Notes: generated by a model from the letters alone, not told the origin. A DNA stretch of 64,000 nt from Riptortus pedestris (GCA_019009955.1 CM032229.1:192672501-192736500); one strand, 5' to 3'. Numbered from the stretch's first letter, positions 23,064 through 34,010 are shown. Numbers and translations are program-made.

Positions 23064-24869
23064 ATGCTTAAAGTGCATGATCCATCGGCTCGTCTGACGA
23101 GGTGGGCTCTGCGGTTAACCGAGTTCGACTATGAAGTAGAACATAGGCCGGGAAAGAATCACGGCAATGCAGATGCATTGAGTAGAAGGGTCGCCCAGCC
23201 GAAGAGCTGTGTGTGGAGTAGGGACAGGATATTGGCTGCTCAACAAAAGGACTCGTGGTGCCAGTCCATGGTAACGACGAGTCGTTCGGATCAGGTCGTG
23301 AAGGACGCGGACGGTGTTTTGTATTGGGACCCAGGGACTTCTACCGGTTCTGATTGGCGACTGCTCGTCCCGGTGGTAATGAGGAAGGACGTTTTGACGG
23401 ATTGTCATGCATCCCCCTGGGCGGGTCATCCTGGCATTGAACGCACCTCTGCCATAGTCCACCGCTCGTATTATTGGCCGAGCTGGAAGAAGGACGTGGC
23501 AGAGTTTGTAAAAAGCTGTGAGGCCTGTTCGAAAAGGAAGACGCCGGCAGGCTTACGCGTCCCTGTCCAACGCCCTTATATGGCCAGAGCACCTTTCGAG
23601 CAAGTCTCGATGGATGTGGTGGGACCATTTCCCAAAACGGGCCAGGGTAACAAGTACTTGCTCACGTTTATAGATCATTTCACGAGATATGCCGAGGGAA
23701 TCCCCATTAAGGACCTAACAGCTGAAGAATCAGCCCGCGGTTTTGTAGAAATAGTCACGAGGCATGGGGTGCCGCTCAGGCTTCTGACCGACCAAGGGCG
23801 CAATTTTGTGTCCAAGTTCTTCAGGCAAGTGTGTCAGCTACTGGGAACAAAGAAGGTTCAAACAACTCCTTACCACCCGGAGTGTAATGGTATGATCGAG
23901 AGGCTCCATCGTACGATTACAGAATCAGTTTCACACTATGCCAGGAAGGACGGTAGGGATTGGGATAGATGGGTCCCGTATGCGCTGATGGCATATCGAT
24001 CAATACCGCATTCCTCCACAGGCTACTCACCGAATTTCCTGATATTCGGTAGAGAGCTGACTCCCCCGTCGTTCTGTGACTCGTCACCCCTGAGAGAAGG
24101 GGAAGCCTGGGAAGACCAGGTTGGCAACCTCAGACACCGCCTTTCAAAGGCGTATGAAGAGGCAAGAGCCAGGGCTGAAAAGACGTGGGCGGAACGAACA
24201 CGCTATTGTAACAGAAGGTTAAAGGAGCGTGTATTCAAATGCGGGGATCGAGTTTATTTGCATGTGCCTGCAGTAAAACCAGGTCACTTTCCAAAATTCC
24301 ATTGCCCTTGGACGGGACCTCATGAAATTGTGAAGGTACTGTCTCGAGTAACCTACGAGGTATTACTTAGTACCGGGGGTCGGATGGTGGTCCATGCAAA
24401 TCGCTTAAAGAAAGCGTACTCAAGTGATGAGGGGTCGACTCCAGAGGTCAACCAGGCGGTTGACGGACCTACACTAGTGTCGGAAATACTACCGGAAGAG
24501 CCGTCTATACTTGAGATGTGGCCCGGTGCACCTTACGACCTGGAGGACGATTACTTTGGAGGGTGTGGCGAGGAGGAAGAGGCGCAGGGCGCACAGGCGC
24601 CAGCCTCAGGCCGCGTGACCCCTGTGGAAGGGATGTCGGAGACTGCAACCGTGGAGCCGGGGGAGAATTCGTTAGACCCAACGGGGCAAACGATCGTGTT
24701 AGGGAATACTCAGCCGGAAGGGGTAGTCACTCCTGAACAGTCGGAAGGGGTAGTCACTCCTGAACTGTTAGAAGAAGCACCGGGCCCTCAGGAGACACAG
24801 CCTTTGGGTTTGCCAATGACGCCAATACCAGTCGCGCCAGGCCCGAGTTCAGGCCACCGCCATTCCTGA
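23064..24869 (+). CDS. pol: Gypsy-1 pol: RNase H end and integrase
   Basis: The 601-codon open frame starts inside RNase H (EHRPGKNHGNADALSRR). The integrase zinc-binding domain follows (HPG...H, then CEACSKRK). The catalytic core has DVVGPFP (first Asp), LLTDQGRNFVSK (second Asp) and PECNGMIERLH (Glu), so the DD35E triad is intact. The C-terminal region has WTGPHEIVKV, the GPY/F module. Integrase would insert the cDNA into chromosomes in the nucleus. The tail is acidic and proline-rich, with a 27-bp tandem duplication at 24716-24769 (EGVVTPEQS-type repeats). A TGA ends the frame at 24867-24869. The stated start is only where the frame opens; the real start is gag-pol upstream. Confidence 0.9.
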   Translation: MLKVHDPSARLTRWALRLTEFDYEVEHRPGKNHGNADALSRRVAQPKSCVWSRDRILAAQQKDSWCQSMVTTSRSDQVVKDADGVLYWDPGTSTGSDWRLLVPVVMRKDVLTDCHASPWAGHPGIERTSAIVHRSYYWPSWKKDVAEFVKSCEACSKRKTPAGLRVPVQRPYMARAPFEQVSMDVVGPFPKTGQGNKYLLTFIDHFTRYAEGIPIKDLTAEESARGFVEIVTRHGVPLRLLTDQGRNFVSKFFRQVCQLLGTKKVQTTPYHPECNGMIERLHRTITESVSHYARKDGRDWDRWVPYALMAYRSIPHSSTGYSPNFLIFGRELTPPSFCDSSPLREGEAWEDQVGNLRHRLSKAYEEARARAEKTWAERTRYCNRRLKERVFKCGDRVYLHVPAVKPGHFPKFHCPWTGPHEIVKVLSRVTYEVLLSTGGRMVVHANRLKKAYSSDEGSTPEVNQAVDGPTLVSEILPEEPSILEMWPGAPYDLEDDYFGGCGEEEEAQGAQAPASGRVTPVEGMSETATVEPGENSLDPTGQTIVLGNTQPEGVVTPEQSEGVVTPELLEEAPGPQETQPLGLPMTPIPVAPGPSSGHRHS

Positions 24870-25256
24870 TGCCCCGTGCGTACGAAATCAGCAGTCCGTT
24901 GTCCGCTACCTGATTGCCCAACCCCTGAGACCCAACGTAGTGTTCTGGGAGAATACTTCAGACGGTTGCGAGATCGGTACTCGAAGGGCAGTGTAGAGTC
25001 CCCTGAGGTAGAGACGGAGGGAAGTGAGGAAAGTACCCTCGTTCCAGGGGAAAGTAGCGATTCAGGAGAGGATTCCACTCTTCGGGCCCCTAGGGGGGGA
25101 ACGGTTTCCGAAGGGAGTGAGGAAGAGTCGGAAAGGTCGGGAGAACTTACACAGGACCCCGAATGGAGCCCTCCGCACTTGGCCAGGGACGTTGCGCCAC
25201 GGTCTCCGTACCAACTTCGCCATCGTAGAGCACCTGATGGTCCAGGAGGCGTATGA
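24870..25256 (+). pseudogene. Gypsy-1 pol C-terminal tail beyond a stop
   Basis: This stays in the same frame as the integrase frame, directly after the TGA, and is open for about 128 codons. It is acidic, rich in Ser, Glu and Gly, and closes with RSPYQLRHRR, a motif like the basic ends of many Gypsy pol proteins. This suggests that the TGA at 24867 is a late nonsense change or, less likely, a readthrough site. Confidence 0.6.
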
Positions 25257-25347
25257 GCCCGTGATGAATTACAATCAGCGAAGTCGAGACTCTTAGAGTA
25301 AGTATTTCTAGTACCTGGGTTACAGGATAAATTTTAATTCTGTTCGT

Positions 25348-25902
25348 TTGGTTGGGTGTTGCGCGAGTGATAGGGACCTATCACAGGAATCACAGGGAGT
25401 GACATCCAGGAATGAGGGGATAGGGAAAGCAGTGTCCCCCTCAATGATGCTTTTAAATGAAACAGTAACCATTACTGCCTCTCTTCGTAACCCCGAACTT
25501 GCCACTTTCGAGTTGTTACTTAGGCTTGAGGAAACGGTAAGGGGGGTGGAGTTGTGCCAAAGGGGAATCTTTTCAAGGGTCCTATTGCGGAGTTGGGAAT
25601 TAGAGAGAACCCTGCGGGATGTGGAGCTGGCTCTCCCGATGGGTGTGACTTTGGTTTCAGGTGCAGACGAGCCAAATGTACAGTCTGGCGAGGGTACATC
25701 GTGTGGCTACAACGCACGAGATATGTGCGGTCTTAGACTTGCCACTGAAGACTTCAGGACCGCCCATGACGGCATGCACAGTGAACGCAAGGTCCCAACG
25801 GCACAACTCGACAGGTGTGTTCCTGCAGGCGCTGGCAGAAGCAGAAGTGTGAACAGCTGTTTCTTCACTTTTGACATCGGAGGGCAGTTCCAGCTTGGAT
25901 GA
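25348..25902 (+). CDS. Gypsy-1 third-ORF region, unknown product
   Basis: A 184-codon open frame between pol and the 3' LTR, in a different frame from pol. The product has several Cys and no motif I recognise. A GTAAGTA splice-donor-like site lies just upstream (about 25299), and acceptor-like pyrimidine-CAG sites occur at about 25662. Position suggests an env-type third ORF, as in some insect Gypsy elements, but I cannot show homology. Confidence 0.35.
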   Translation: MVGCCASDRDLSQESQGVTSRNEGIGKAVSPSMMLLNETVTITASLRNPELATFELLLRLEETVRGVELCQRGIFSRVLLRSWELERTLRDVELALPMGVTLVSGADEPNVQSGEGTSCGYNARDMCGLRLATEDFRTAHDGMHSERKVPTAQLDRCVPAGAGRSRSVNSCFFTFDIGGQFQLG

Positions 25903-25924
25903 CGTTGGCGGAGATCACGTCTAG

Positions 25925-26155
25925 GAACTGCGGAACTGCGCTGGAGGAGGAGTATGGACATTGTTCCTGTGGATGTTCATCGTATTAGGGACTACCCTTC
26001 TTGTGGGAGGCGTCGCCTTAGTGGCGGTTATTGGATGGCCGAGATGCGGCGGAGTATGGCTGAGGAGACCGAAGACGGGGTGCGCTTTGGAGGAAGCGTT
26101 GCGGCACGTAGAGGTGGAGACCCCTAAGGGGCCGGTGGAGAATTTGGACTCATAG
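25925..26155 (+). CDS. Gypsy-1 ORF with one membrane segment
   Basis: Open frame of about 77 codons after a TAG. It encodes a strongly hydrophobic stretch of about 25 residues beginning at FLWMFIVLGTTLLVGG, followed by a short polar tail of about 40 residues. Just before the 3' LTR, this looks like the anchor and cytoplasmic tail of an envelope-like glycoprotein whose outer part would be the frame before it. The two are separated by a frame change. This is inference from layout only. Confidence 0.4.
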   Translation, partial: ELRNCAGGGVWTLFLWMFIVLGTTLLVGGVALVAVIGWPRCGGVWLRRPKTGCALEEALRHVEVETPKGPVENLDS

Positions 26156-26216
26156 TACCGGGACCCTCGAATAGTGTTGTTCTAAAGTGCCGTTCAGGAG
26201 TGAAGCGACACTTTTT

Positions 26217-26231
26217 CAGTGAGGGGGGTAT
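26217..26231 (+). promoter_or_regulatory. Gypsy-1 polypurine tract
   Basis: AGTGAGGGGGGTAT immediately before the LTR TGTAAAGG. It would prime plus-strand DNA synthesis. Confidence 0.75.
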
Positions 26232-26692
26232 TGTAAAGGGTAGTGTGTTTAGTTTAATTGTAAAGGGTAGTGTGTTTAGTTAATAGTTATTAATCATGTA
26301 ATTACTCATGTATTTGTATAAGGCAGGTAATTGTGTAAGATATTAATTATTTAATATGAGTTTACTTGGGTGGGGCTGGCTGGTGCTAGAGTGGGGTTTT
26401 CTGCTGACGGGTGCAAGATGTGAGGCCGGGGGACAGTGTCCAGCAGGCAGGGACTGGGTGTGCGTGTCAGTGCTGTAGCAGAGCAGACCCTCAGCATGTA
26501 TTGGCCATGGATAATCCTAGGTGAGAGACCTTTGTCATACCCATTTATCTGATAGCCAGTCCCATTCCCGTTTAATTAGTTTTTATGGTGTTTATATTTT
26601 TTTGGTGTTAACTACTTTTTAATCTATTTGTAAAATATATGTATTTAAGAGAAATAGGACTATCATCACCTCCCTCTCACAGAAATCCTCAT

Positions 26693-26696
<4 letters not shown>
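26232..26696 (+). repeat. Gypsy-1 3' LTR
   Basis: Starts TGTAAAGGGTAG after the polypurine tract and ends ATTACA where a (TA)n tract begins, giving 465 bp. The first roughly 26 bp are present twice in tandem (26231-26283). No 5' LTR is available for comparison, so the ends rest on TG...CA and the tract. Confidence 0.75.
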
Positions 26697-26747
<51 letters not shown>

Positions 26748-27358
26748 TTAACTGACCTCATTTTCGTCATCTCCTGGGTAGGATCGATGGACATTTGAAG
26801 AAATTTTTCGAAAATCGCATCATGAGTACGACCTCAATAGCTGATCTCCCTAAGGGAAATCTGCTAAAATGTACGTCACGCAGGGGCTGCGTAAACTAAG
26901 CAGATTTCCCACGTGAAGTTTTACAATAGAGAAGTCTGCCCAATAACAATTGTAGTAGTAAGAAATATCTAAACATATTCAAGAGGGACGAACAGTTACG
27001 AAAACGGCTGCCAGAACTCTCTTCGGAAACTTCCGAACAGCCGATTCCTGCCGACCGCACACAGAATACAAATGCACATATCTCGGTTAATATTCAAGAT
27101 ACAGAATAAATGTATAGAACAATATTTATAGTAAATTTAATTTGCAATAGGATTGATTCAATACAATTTTTCGATCCGACGCATAATAACGGATATATTT
27201 CGAATTTTCAAAAATCTCCCCTCTAAACCCCCCCCCCCCCTCCAAATTTAGCCATTAACGAACTTGATCTTCCTTTTTACACAAGACGATTAAATTCCGA
27301 GTTTTTGTAACAATCAAAAAAAATTGCGGCCGTTAGAGCATTAACAGACATATATATA
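26697..27358 (-). mobile_element. HINE pieces after Gypsy-1
   Basis: (TA)n at 26697-26741 then a minus 5' block to 26876. A second copy starts at once with its 3' tip (ACGTCACGCAGGGGCTGCG), the variant core and the core end (GCATTAACAGACATATATA). Gypsy-1 therefore seems to have landed in the TA tract of a HINE. Confidence 0.78.
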
Positions 27359-29150
27359 TATAATGGAAATCTGCTAAAAGACGTATTCTGATAAAATATG
27401 CTAAACCTTTCTTGTGCTTAAGAATGAATATTAAGTGAAAAAATGCAAATGAAAATGAGAAATCTTTCAATTCATTTACATTATAATAGCCTCCACAACG
27501 TAGGTGCCTGAATTGTAAGGTCAGCCGACCTCTTGGAGCCTATAGATAGAAATATCCTTGATCGGAAATAAAAACAACTACTGAAATATATCTGAATGAT
27601 ATATATCATTCATTTATTTATTTATTTTTATTGAAAACAACTTACTATATCAAGTGCCGCTATTTATAATAAACCAGGCTATAATTTTCATCTCAATCAC
27701 TTTATATTTAGCAATCCAAGAACAAAAAAGTCCGCCACGCAGGGGCTGCGTAAACTAAGCAGATTTCCCACGTGAAGTTTTATAATAGAGAAATTTCACG
27801 AGAGCCGAGCCAGTCAAGGAAACGACCGAACTAGCTTTTGGCGGGAAAATAACTCTCGTCCGTTAGGCTCCGAGATTAAATTAAAAACAATTCAATCTCA
27901 AAAAAACATCAAGAACACAAAAGATGGACTTACCTTTAATGATAGCAGCGCTCTGAACACTTATTACACCAACACTAAATCGTACCACAGAATAACTATT
28001 ATTTGTAAGACTTAATACTGCTGTGAATATTAAGTAAACAAATAAAGGGCAAGTCAAATGGTAAGAACCTTCCTGATAGTAAACAGTCTGAGTTCTAAAC
28101 AATCAGGTAGCCAGCTTTTACCGGAAATAAAAGCAATTACGGAAATATATTTGAATATAAGTTATAAATTTTATTCATATAACTATTTATTATATCTAGA
28201 ACTGTAATTAATAATAAACCAGAACAATTTTAATCACAACCATTCCAAATTTAGGAATCCGGGAAGAAAATAGAAAGGGGGGGGGGGGAAATACGATTCA
28301 GACGGTTATGAGATTTTCACATGATTAAGGAACAAGCAGGTTAGCCAGCGAAGGTTTACAATAGATAAATATACATACAGGTAACACTTCCGTGAATATT
28401 AGTGAATAATTACAAACGGCAATGAGAAATCTTTCAGTGAATTTACAATATAAGTTAATAGTCCCTACAACGTAAAACGGCAGGATTGTAAAAAAACGGG
28501 TTAGCCAACCTTGTAGCGGAGTATCGATAGATAGACCGAAAAAACAAACAATTAAAGAAATATATCTGAATATAAAATATTAATTTTATGTATTTGTTTG
28601 TACCTCGAAAAAAAAACTTTGTTGAAAACCATATTTTGCATTTAACCTAATAATGAGGTCTTTCACGAGATATCAGCTTATTATTAATATGTCCCTAGTA
28701 GGAGTAGGGGTTTACTGAAAGCGGAACTCATTACAAAACATACAAATATCTCGGTTAATACACATTATACGGAAAATATGTATAGAACAATTTTTATAGT
28801 AAATGTAATTTGCAATAAGATTGATTCTATACAATTTTTCGATCCGACGTATAGTAACGGAGATATTTCGAATTTGGGAAAATCCTCCCCTCTAAACCCC
28901 CCCCCCCTCCCACTGGTCCGATTTCAGCCGTTAACGAACTTCATCTTTCTTTTTACATAAAATGACTAAATTTCGAGTTTCGTAACGATCAAACAAAAAT
29001 TGCGACCACTAGAGCGGTAAATGACATATATATACAGTTTTGAACGGACCTCATTTTCGTCATCTACTAGGTAGGATCGATGGACATTTGAAGGAAAATT
29101 TCGAAAATTCCGTCATGAGTACAACCTCAATAACTGATTTCCCTTAAGGG
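27359..29150 (-). mobile_element. Array of nested HINE copies
   Basis: Contains at least four 3' halves. A clear 3' tip lies at 27726 (AAAGTCCGCCACGCAGGGG) and others are decayed near 28030 and 28340. A full core runs 28480-29030, ending CGACCACTAGAGCGGTAAATG, and a 5' block at 29034-29150. All pieces are in minus orientation. Between them, about 27800-27900 shares GGCGGGAAA-type sequence with 37830 and 41900. Confidence 0.7.
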
Positions 29151-29152
<2 letters not shown>

Positions 29153-29215
<63 letters not shown>

Positions 29216-29258
29216 CACACACACACACACACACACACAAATATATATATATATATTC
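29153..29258. repeat. (CA)n then (TA)n
   Basis: (AC)n to about 29240, then a short TA tract, inside a HINE region. Confidence 0.95.
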
Positions 29259-29271
29259 TATTTTTTTCTGG

Positions 29272-29390
29272 GCCTTATTTTCGCCATCTCCTGAAGAGGA
29301 TCGATGGATTTTTGAAGAATATTTCGAAAATGGTGTCAGGAGTACGACCTCAATAGCTGCTACAGCTCAATCTGCTAAAACAAATTTTAT
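29272..29390 (-). mobile_element. HINE 5' block, variant
   Basis: GGGCCTTATTTTCGCCATC, then GGATCGATGGATTTTTGAAG and GACCTCAATAGCTGC. It is the closest relative of the arms of the 17448-17846 palindrome. Confidence 0.75.
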
Positions 29391-29905
29391 AATTCCATTT
29401 CTATTAAAAGATTATCCGATATAAATGAGGGTGAGTGGTTGTGAAAGTAGTGGCCAGAGAAGTATCTCAAAGCTCCATTGAGCGAGCAAGTGAAGAAATT
29501 TAATTAACTACCATAGAATGTAAAATATTAACTCGGCTTTGAGCAAGGTTTTAATTAAGGTCCGCTAATCAGGGCTTGTTGACATTTCTCCGGCTGTTAT
29601 TTGGGGCTGGCTGTTAGCTTTGACTTATCCAAGTAATGCAACATAATGTCTTATATATGAATATAACATATTAGCTTTATTGCAAACTATTTACTATATC
29701 AAGTACTGGAATTTATAATGAATCAGAATAATTTATAGTTTAAAAACTTACATTTTAGCAGTCCAAGAACTAAAGGAGGGGGGGGCTAGAAGAACAGAAC
29801 GTATTTGCATATATCTCACAAAGTAAAACGTTTCGATTTTCAAAGTTTTTTTTTCTTCAAATATTCATCGATAATACCTAGGATATGACGAAAATGAGAT
29901 CCGTT

Positions 29906-29910
<5 letters not shown>

Positions 29911-29996
<86 letters not shown>
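29911..29996. repeat. (CT)n(TA)n
   Basis: Compound tract between a HINE 5' block and the nested Helitron; its shorter duplicate is at 18361-18426. Confidence 0.95.
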
Positions 29997-29998
<2 letters not shown>

Positions 29999-31251
29999 GC
30001 CTAGATACCCGGCTTCGCTCGGGGAATTCATTTGAGGCTGAATGGTGATGGTATATTTTTGGCAAGGCTTTACTTTGCACAATATTTTGACATTTACCCG
30101 TTCCAGTGTTTAGGGTTAATACCCGTTGTTGGCATTTGTTAATAATAAAATTATTTTTTTATGTAAGACTTCACTGTCCTGCATATTGTCATATTTCCCG
30201 TCTCCTGTGCATTATGCATAGATTTGAATTATTAAGGAGAAAATATTGACATACATTTGAATTAATTTTTTCAGGTGAGGTACCTGGTAGTTCATATTGA
30301 AAAGAAGTGTTGAGTAAATTTCTCTAAATAACAAAATAAACAACTTTTGTTATGTTTATATTTGCGGAAAAACCAATAGGAAACGACATATCGCTATTTT
30401 TAATTTCAGGCTTCCCTTATAACCCCCACTCCTGCCCGTCCATAGAAATATTGGTATGGCTTATTATAATGAAGGCCTCACTGCTAATACACATACCGAG
30501 TTTTATTTAGTTCGGTTGAGTCTTTTTTGGCAAATAATATTGTTGACTCCCGCTATACTTTTTAGCGTATAACGAATTTAAACTTCGGTATACGACAAAA
30601 GTGTATATAACAAAAGTTACTCTAAATAACAAAATAAACAACTTTTGTTATGTGCATATTTGCCGAAAAACCAATAGAAAACGAAATATCACTATTTTTA
30701 ATTTCAGGCTTCCCTTATAACCCCCACTCATGCCCATCCATAGAAATGTTAGTATGGCTTATTATATTAAAGGCGTTAGTACTAATTCACATACCGAGGT
30801 TGGTTTAATTCGGTTGTGTCTTTAGTGCCAAATAAAATTGTTGACTCCCGCTTTAGTTTATAGTGTATAACTCATTTATGCTTCCGTATACGACGAAAGT
30901 GTATATAACAAAAGTTACTCTAAATGACAAAATAAACAATTTTTTATGTTCATATTTGCCAAAAAACGAATAGAAAACGAAATATCGCTATTTTTAATTT
31001 CAGGCCTCCTTAATAACCCCCACTCCTGTTCGTCTCAGAGAATATTAGTATAGCCTAAAGTCTAAGTTGGGCTAGTAGTAATATACATACCAAGTTTCAT
31101 AAAATTCGGTTCAGCCGTTTGTGCGTGAAAAGGTAACAAACAAACAAACAGACACCAAAGAAACAAAATGCAGTTATGGTGTCTATGACATGTGAAACGA
31201 AAAGTTATCGTGAAATTTCGCGAAAAAAATCAATGTAGAGACAGAGGTTAC

Positions 31252-31256
<5 letters not shown>
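29997..31256 (-). mobile_element. Non-autonomous Helitron in a HINE TA tract
   Basis: The 3' end is slightly altered (GGGTATCTAGGCTAT in place of the usual CTGAGCTAG). Three internal units (about 30419, 30718, 31013). The 5' end is in TA sequence at about 31256. On both sides lie parts of one HINE (5' block left, core right), which supports insertion into its TA tract. Confidence 0.83.
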
Positions 31257-31316
<60 letters not shown>

Positions 31317-31321
<5 letters not shown>

Positions 31322-32572
31322 CTGTTAACACTCTAGCGGTCGCAATTATTGTTTAATCGATACCAAACTCGACATTTAGTCGTTTATGTATAAAGGAATA
31401 TCAAGTTCGTTAACGGCTGAAATCGGTTCATGGAGGGGGTGGGTTTAGAGGAGAGGATTTTCGAAAATTCGAAATATCTCTTTTACCATACGTCGTATAG
31501 AGCAAATCTTATTGCAAAATACGTTTACTAGAATTATTGTTATATACATTTATTCACTATCTTTAATATTAACCGCGATATTCGCATTTTTCAGTTTTCA
31601 GCCTTTAGTAAACCCCATTTCTACTGGTGTTACATAAACAATACTCTGCTACATAATAAATCATCATAAATCGAACATTATTCAAAGCTTAAATACCAAA
31701 AATTATATTCAAGAGACATATATTACTTATACGAGATACATGCAAATATGTCCTGGTGACCTCCCCTCTTAAGGTTTTGGACTACTAAAATTGTGTTGAT
31801 TGAGATAACAACTACTCTGGCTCATTATTAATTACAGTACTAGATATAGCAAATAGTTCTCAATAAATTTAATATGTATGAGTATTAACCGAGATATTCG
31901 GAAATTGTAGTTTTCCGCTTTCATTAAACCGCCACTCCTACCCATGTCATAATAAGATGTTACATCATGAACCACTTTACATTGAGAGATATATGTAAAT
32001 ACGTTCTGTTGATCCCAACCCCTTCCTTTGTTCTTGAATTACTAAAATGTAAGTAATTGAGATTTAAATTATTCTGATTCATTACAAATTACAGCATTAG
32101 CTATAGTAAATAGTTTTCAATAAAATTATTGTGTTATATTCAGATATATTTCATTAATATTAATAAGATTTCTTTCCTATCTGGGATTCAGATTGGCTAA
32201 CCTGTTTGTTTATAATTCAGGTGCTTTCCGTTGCAGAGTTATTAACTTGTTACTGAAGGATTTCTCATTACCGCTTCTATTTATTCACTTAATATTTGCA
32301 GTGGTCCATTTTTGATGTGCTGGATGGTGAAGGAATTATTAATCACAGGGAATCCTTGGTTCCTGCCATATCATTGTGAAGAGCAGGGCACTGATGATGG
32401 AGCGTATGCTCTGAAAGCACTCTGTCGCAGCAAGTAAACAACATTGAAGGAACAAGGCGTTTTTCCTTACCTGAGATTTGCAGTGGTATTACGAATATGT
32501 ATATTTATCTGTTGTAAACATTCGCGTGGGAAATCTGCTTAGTTTACGCAGCCCCTGCGTGATGGACTTTTT
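31317..32572 (+). mobile_element. HINE core and 3' end
   Basis: Duplicate of 19386-20663. It carries the core, subterminal repeat GGGAAATCTGCTTAG, hairpin ACGCAGCCCCTGCGT and GATGGACTTTTT end. A minus 5' block fragment follows at 32590-32672. Confidence 0.82.
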
Positions 32573-32758
32573 GTCTTCTGTGGATGGTTGGACATTTGAG
32601 GTATTTTTCGAAAATCGCGTAATGAGTGCAACCTCACTAGCAAATCTCTCTTAAGGGAAATCTGCTAGAAGATATTTTGTTGGGGACATAAACTATGAAG
32701 AATAGTCAGATATTATATGGTATCCTGCGATCTCACACTACAACAATTGATAAAGGTT

Positions 32759-32817
<59 letters not shown>
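32759..32817. repeat. (GT)n microsatellite
   Basis: Expanded relative to its duplicate at 20852-20873. Confidence 0.95.
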
Positions 32818-33159
32818 TATACAGTAAATCCCAAAGAAGAAAAATAAATGACTAAAGGCTTAAGTGACACAAGAGAGGCAGATATCAAATGGACCGTAAA
32901 AGAGAGCGAAAAGTAAAAAAAAGGGAACTGATATTGGATCCTTATATATTCTCTAAAATAAAAAAAAATACTGAGTAAGCCCGTATTGCAAAGCCTGAAT
33001 TAATGTATATATGAAAGAGGATCTGGAGAAGGCAGAGAGAGAAAGGAGAATTGATGAAACCAAATGGAAAATCTCTCGGCAAAGAACAATATGAAAGCTT
33101 GTGATAATCGATACAGACATGAAAAAGGAAATACAATTGCACCAAATCCTTACTCAGAC

Positions 33160-34010
33160 CAATACAAGTATTGTATTTCAGGCAAAAAAAATTGAATAAT
33201 TCAAGGAAACCATTAAATATAGAATATGCTGTAATCCTAATGAACATTTACTAGAATAGAACGGAAAATATTAATTGATTGCACAACGTATTTGCAGGAA
33301 TATCTAATAATAAAGGTCAGTCCAAATCAAAATTAGATATTTAAGCTTTATATTAGAAGTTTCATAATAAATTGGCATATTGTTAACTTGCGATAACTAA
33401 AAGTCGGAGTTGAAAAAATGAAATATCTCTGTTAATATTCAAAACACATAAAAAATATGAATAATAACATTAATAGGAAATTAAATAACAATACGATTTG
33501 TTCCATCCAGTTTTTTGATCTGATGAAGTGCGTAACGGTGTCTTGCCTATCTTCCCAAAGGGGCATGGCTTTTCTGGATTGTATGTGTAAATTGTCCTGC
33601 CAACAATCAATCTTTGATTTTTTGTACCTAATAAACGGATTTTAGATATAACTTTGGTCTTAAAAATTGCACATTTTGGTACAGGTACTCCTTGCCTCTG
33701 CCAAGAGAGCTAATTCTTCTAAAGTATTGGCTATGTGTGCTGTTTAAAACCCATTCAATATCTAACGAAATTAAATGGTTCTCGATAGCCTCTAAATACT
33801 TCTTTATTTTCCCATTAATATTTTCTACCCTTTCCAATTCCACCAAGTTTTCTTCTATGTGCCCAAGTACCCTCCCAGTTCATTCACACAATTAAATGGC
33901 ATTGAATAATTGGACATTATCTGTAATTTACACAAAACATTTAAATATCGAGTTTGATAACGATTAAAGAAAAATTGCGACCACTAGAGCGGTAACAGGC
34001 AAATATATAA
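33160..34010. other. Mostly unassigned, HINE core pieces at both ends
   Basis: About 33420-33510 resembles HINE core (CTGTTAATATTCAAAAC) and 33930-34008 is a HINE core end (GACCACTAGAGCGGTAACAGG). Between them about 400 bp of unknown sequence appears to be inserted. A 72-codon minus-strand frame at 33628-33846 is rich in Glu, Lys and Asn and is not recognisable. Confidence 0.4.

Larger units (their letters stand above)
21219..26696 (+). mobile_element. Gypsy-1: Ty3/Gypsy LTR retrotransposon, 5'-truncated
   Basis: Contains the end of the protease region, RT, RNase H, integrase, a third-ORF region, polypurine tract and 3' LTR. There is no 5' LTR and no gag. The element starts abruptly at 21219, the edge of the segmental duplication. 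Its base composition is clearly more GC-rich than the surroundings. Multiple frameshifts and two stops make pol non-functional as read, although integrase is open. Confidence 0.93.
29353..33159 (+). repeat. Segmental duplication, copy B
   Basis: Direct-orientation duplicate of 17811-21218. Offset is 11,542 bp at the left and 11,941 bp at the right; the extra length is the Helitron 3' part plus longer TA and GT tracts. After ACTCAGAC at 33159 this copy continues into ordinary sequence, whereas copy A switches to Gypsy-1. Confidence 0.88.
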
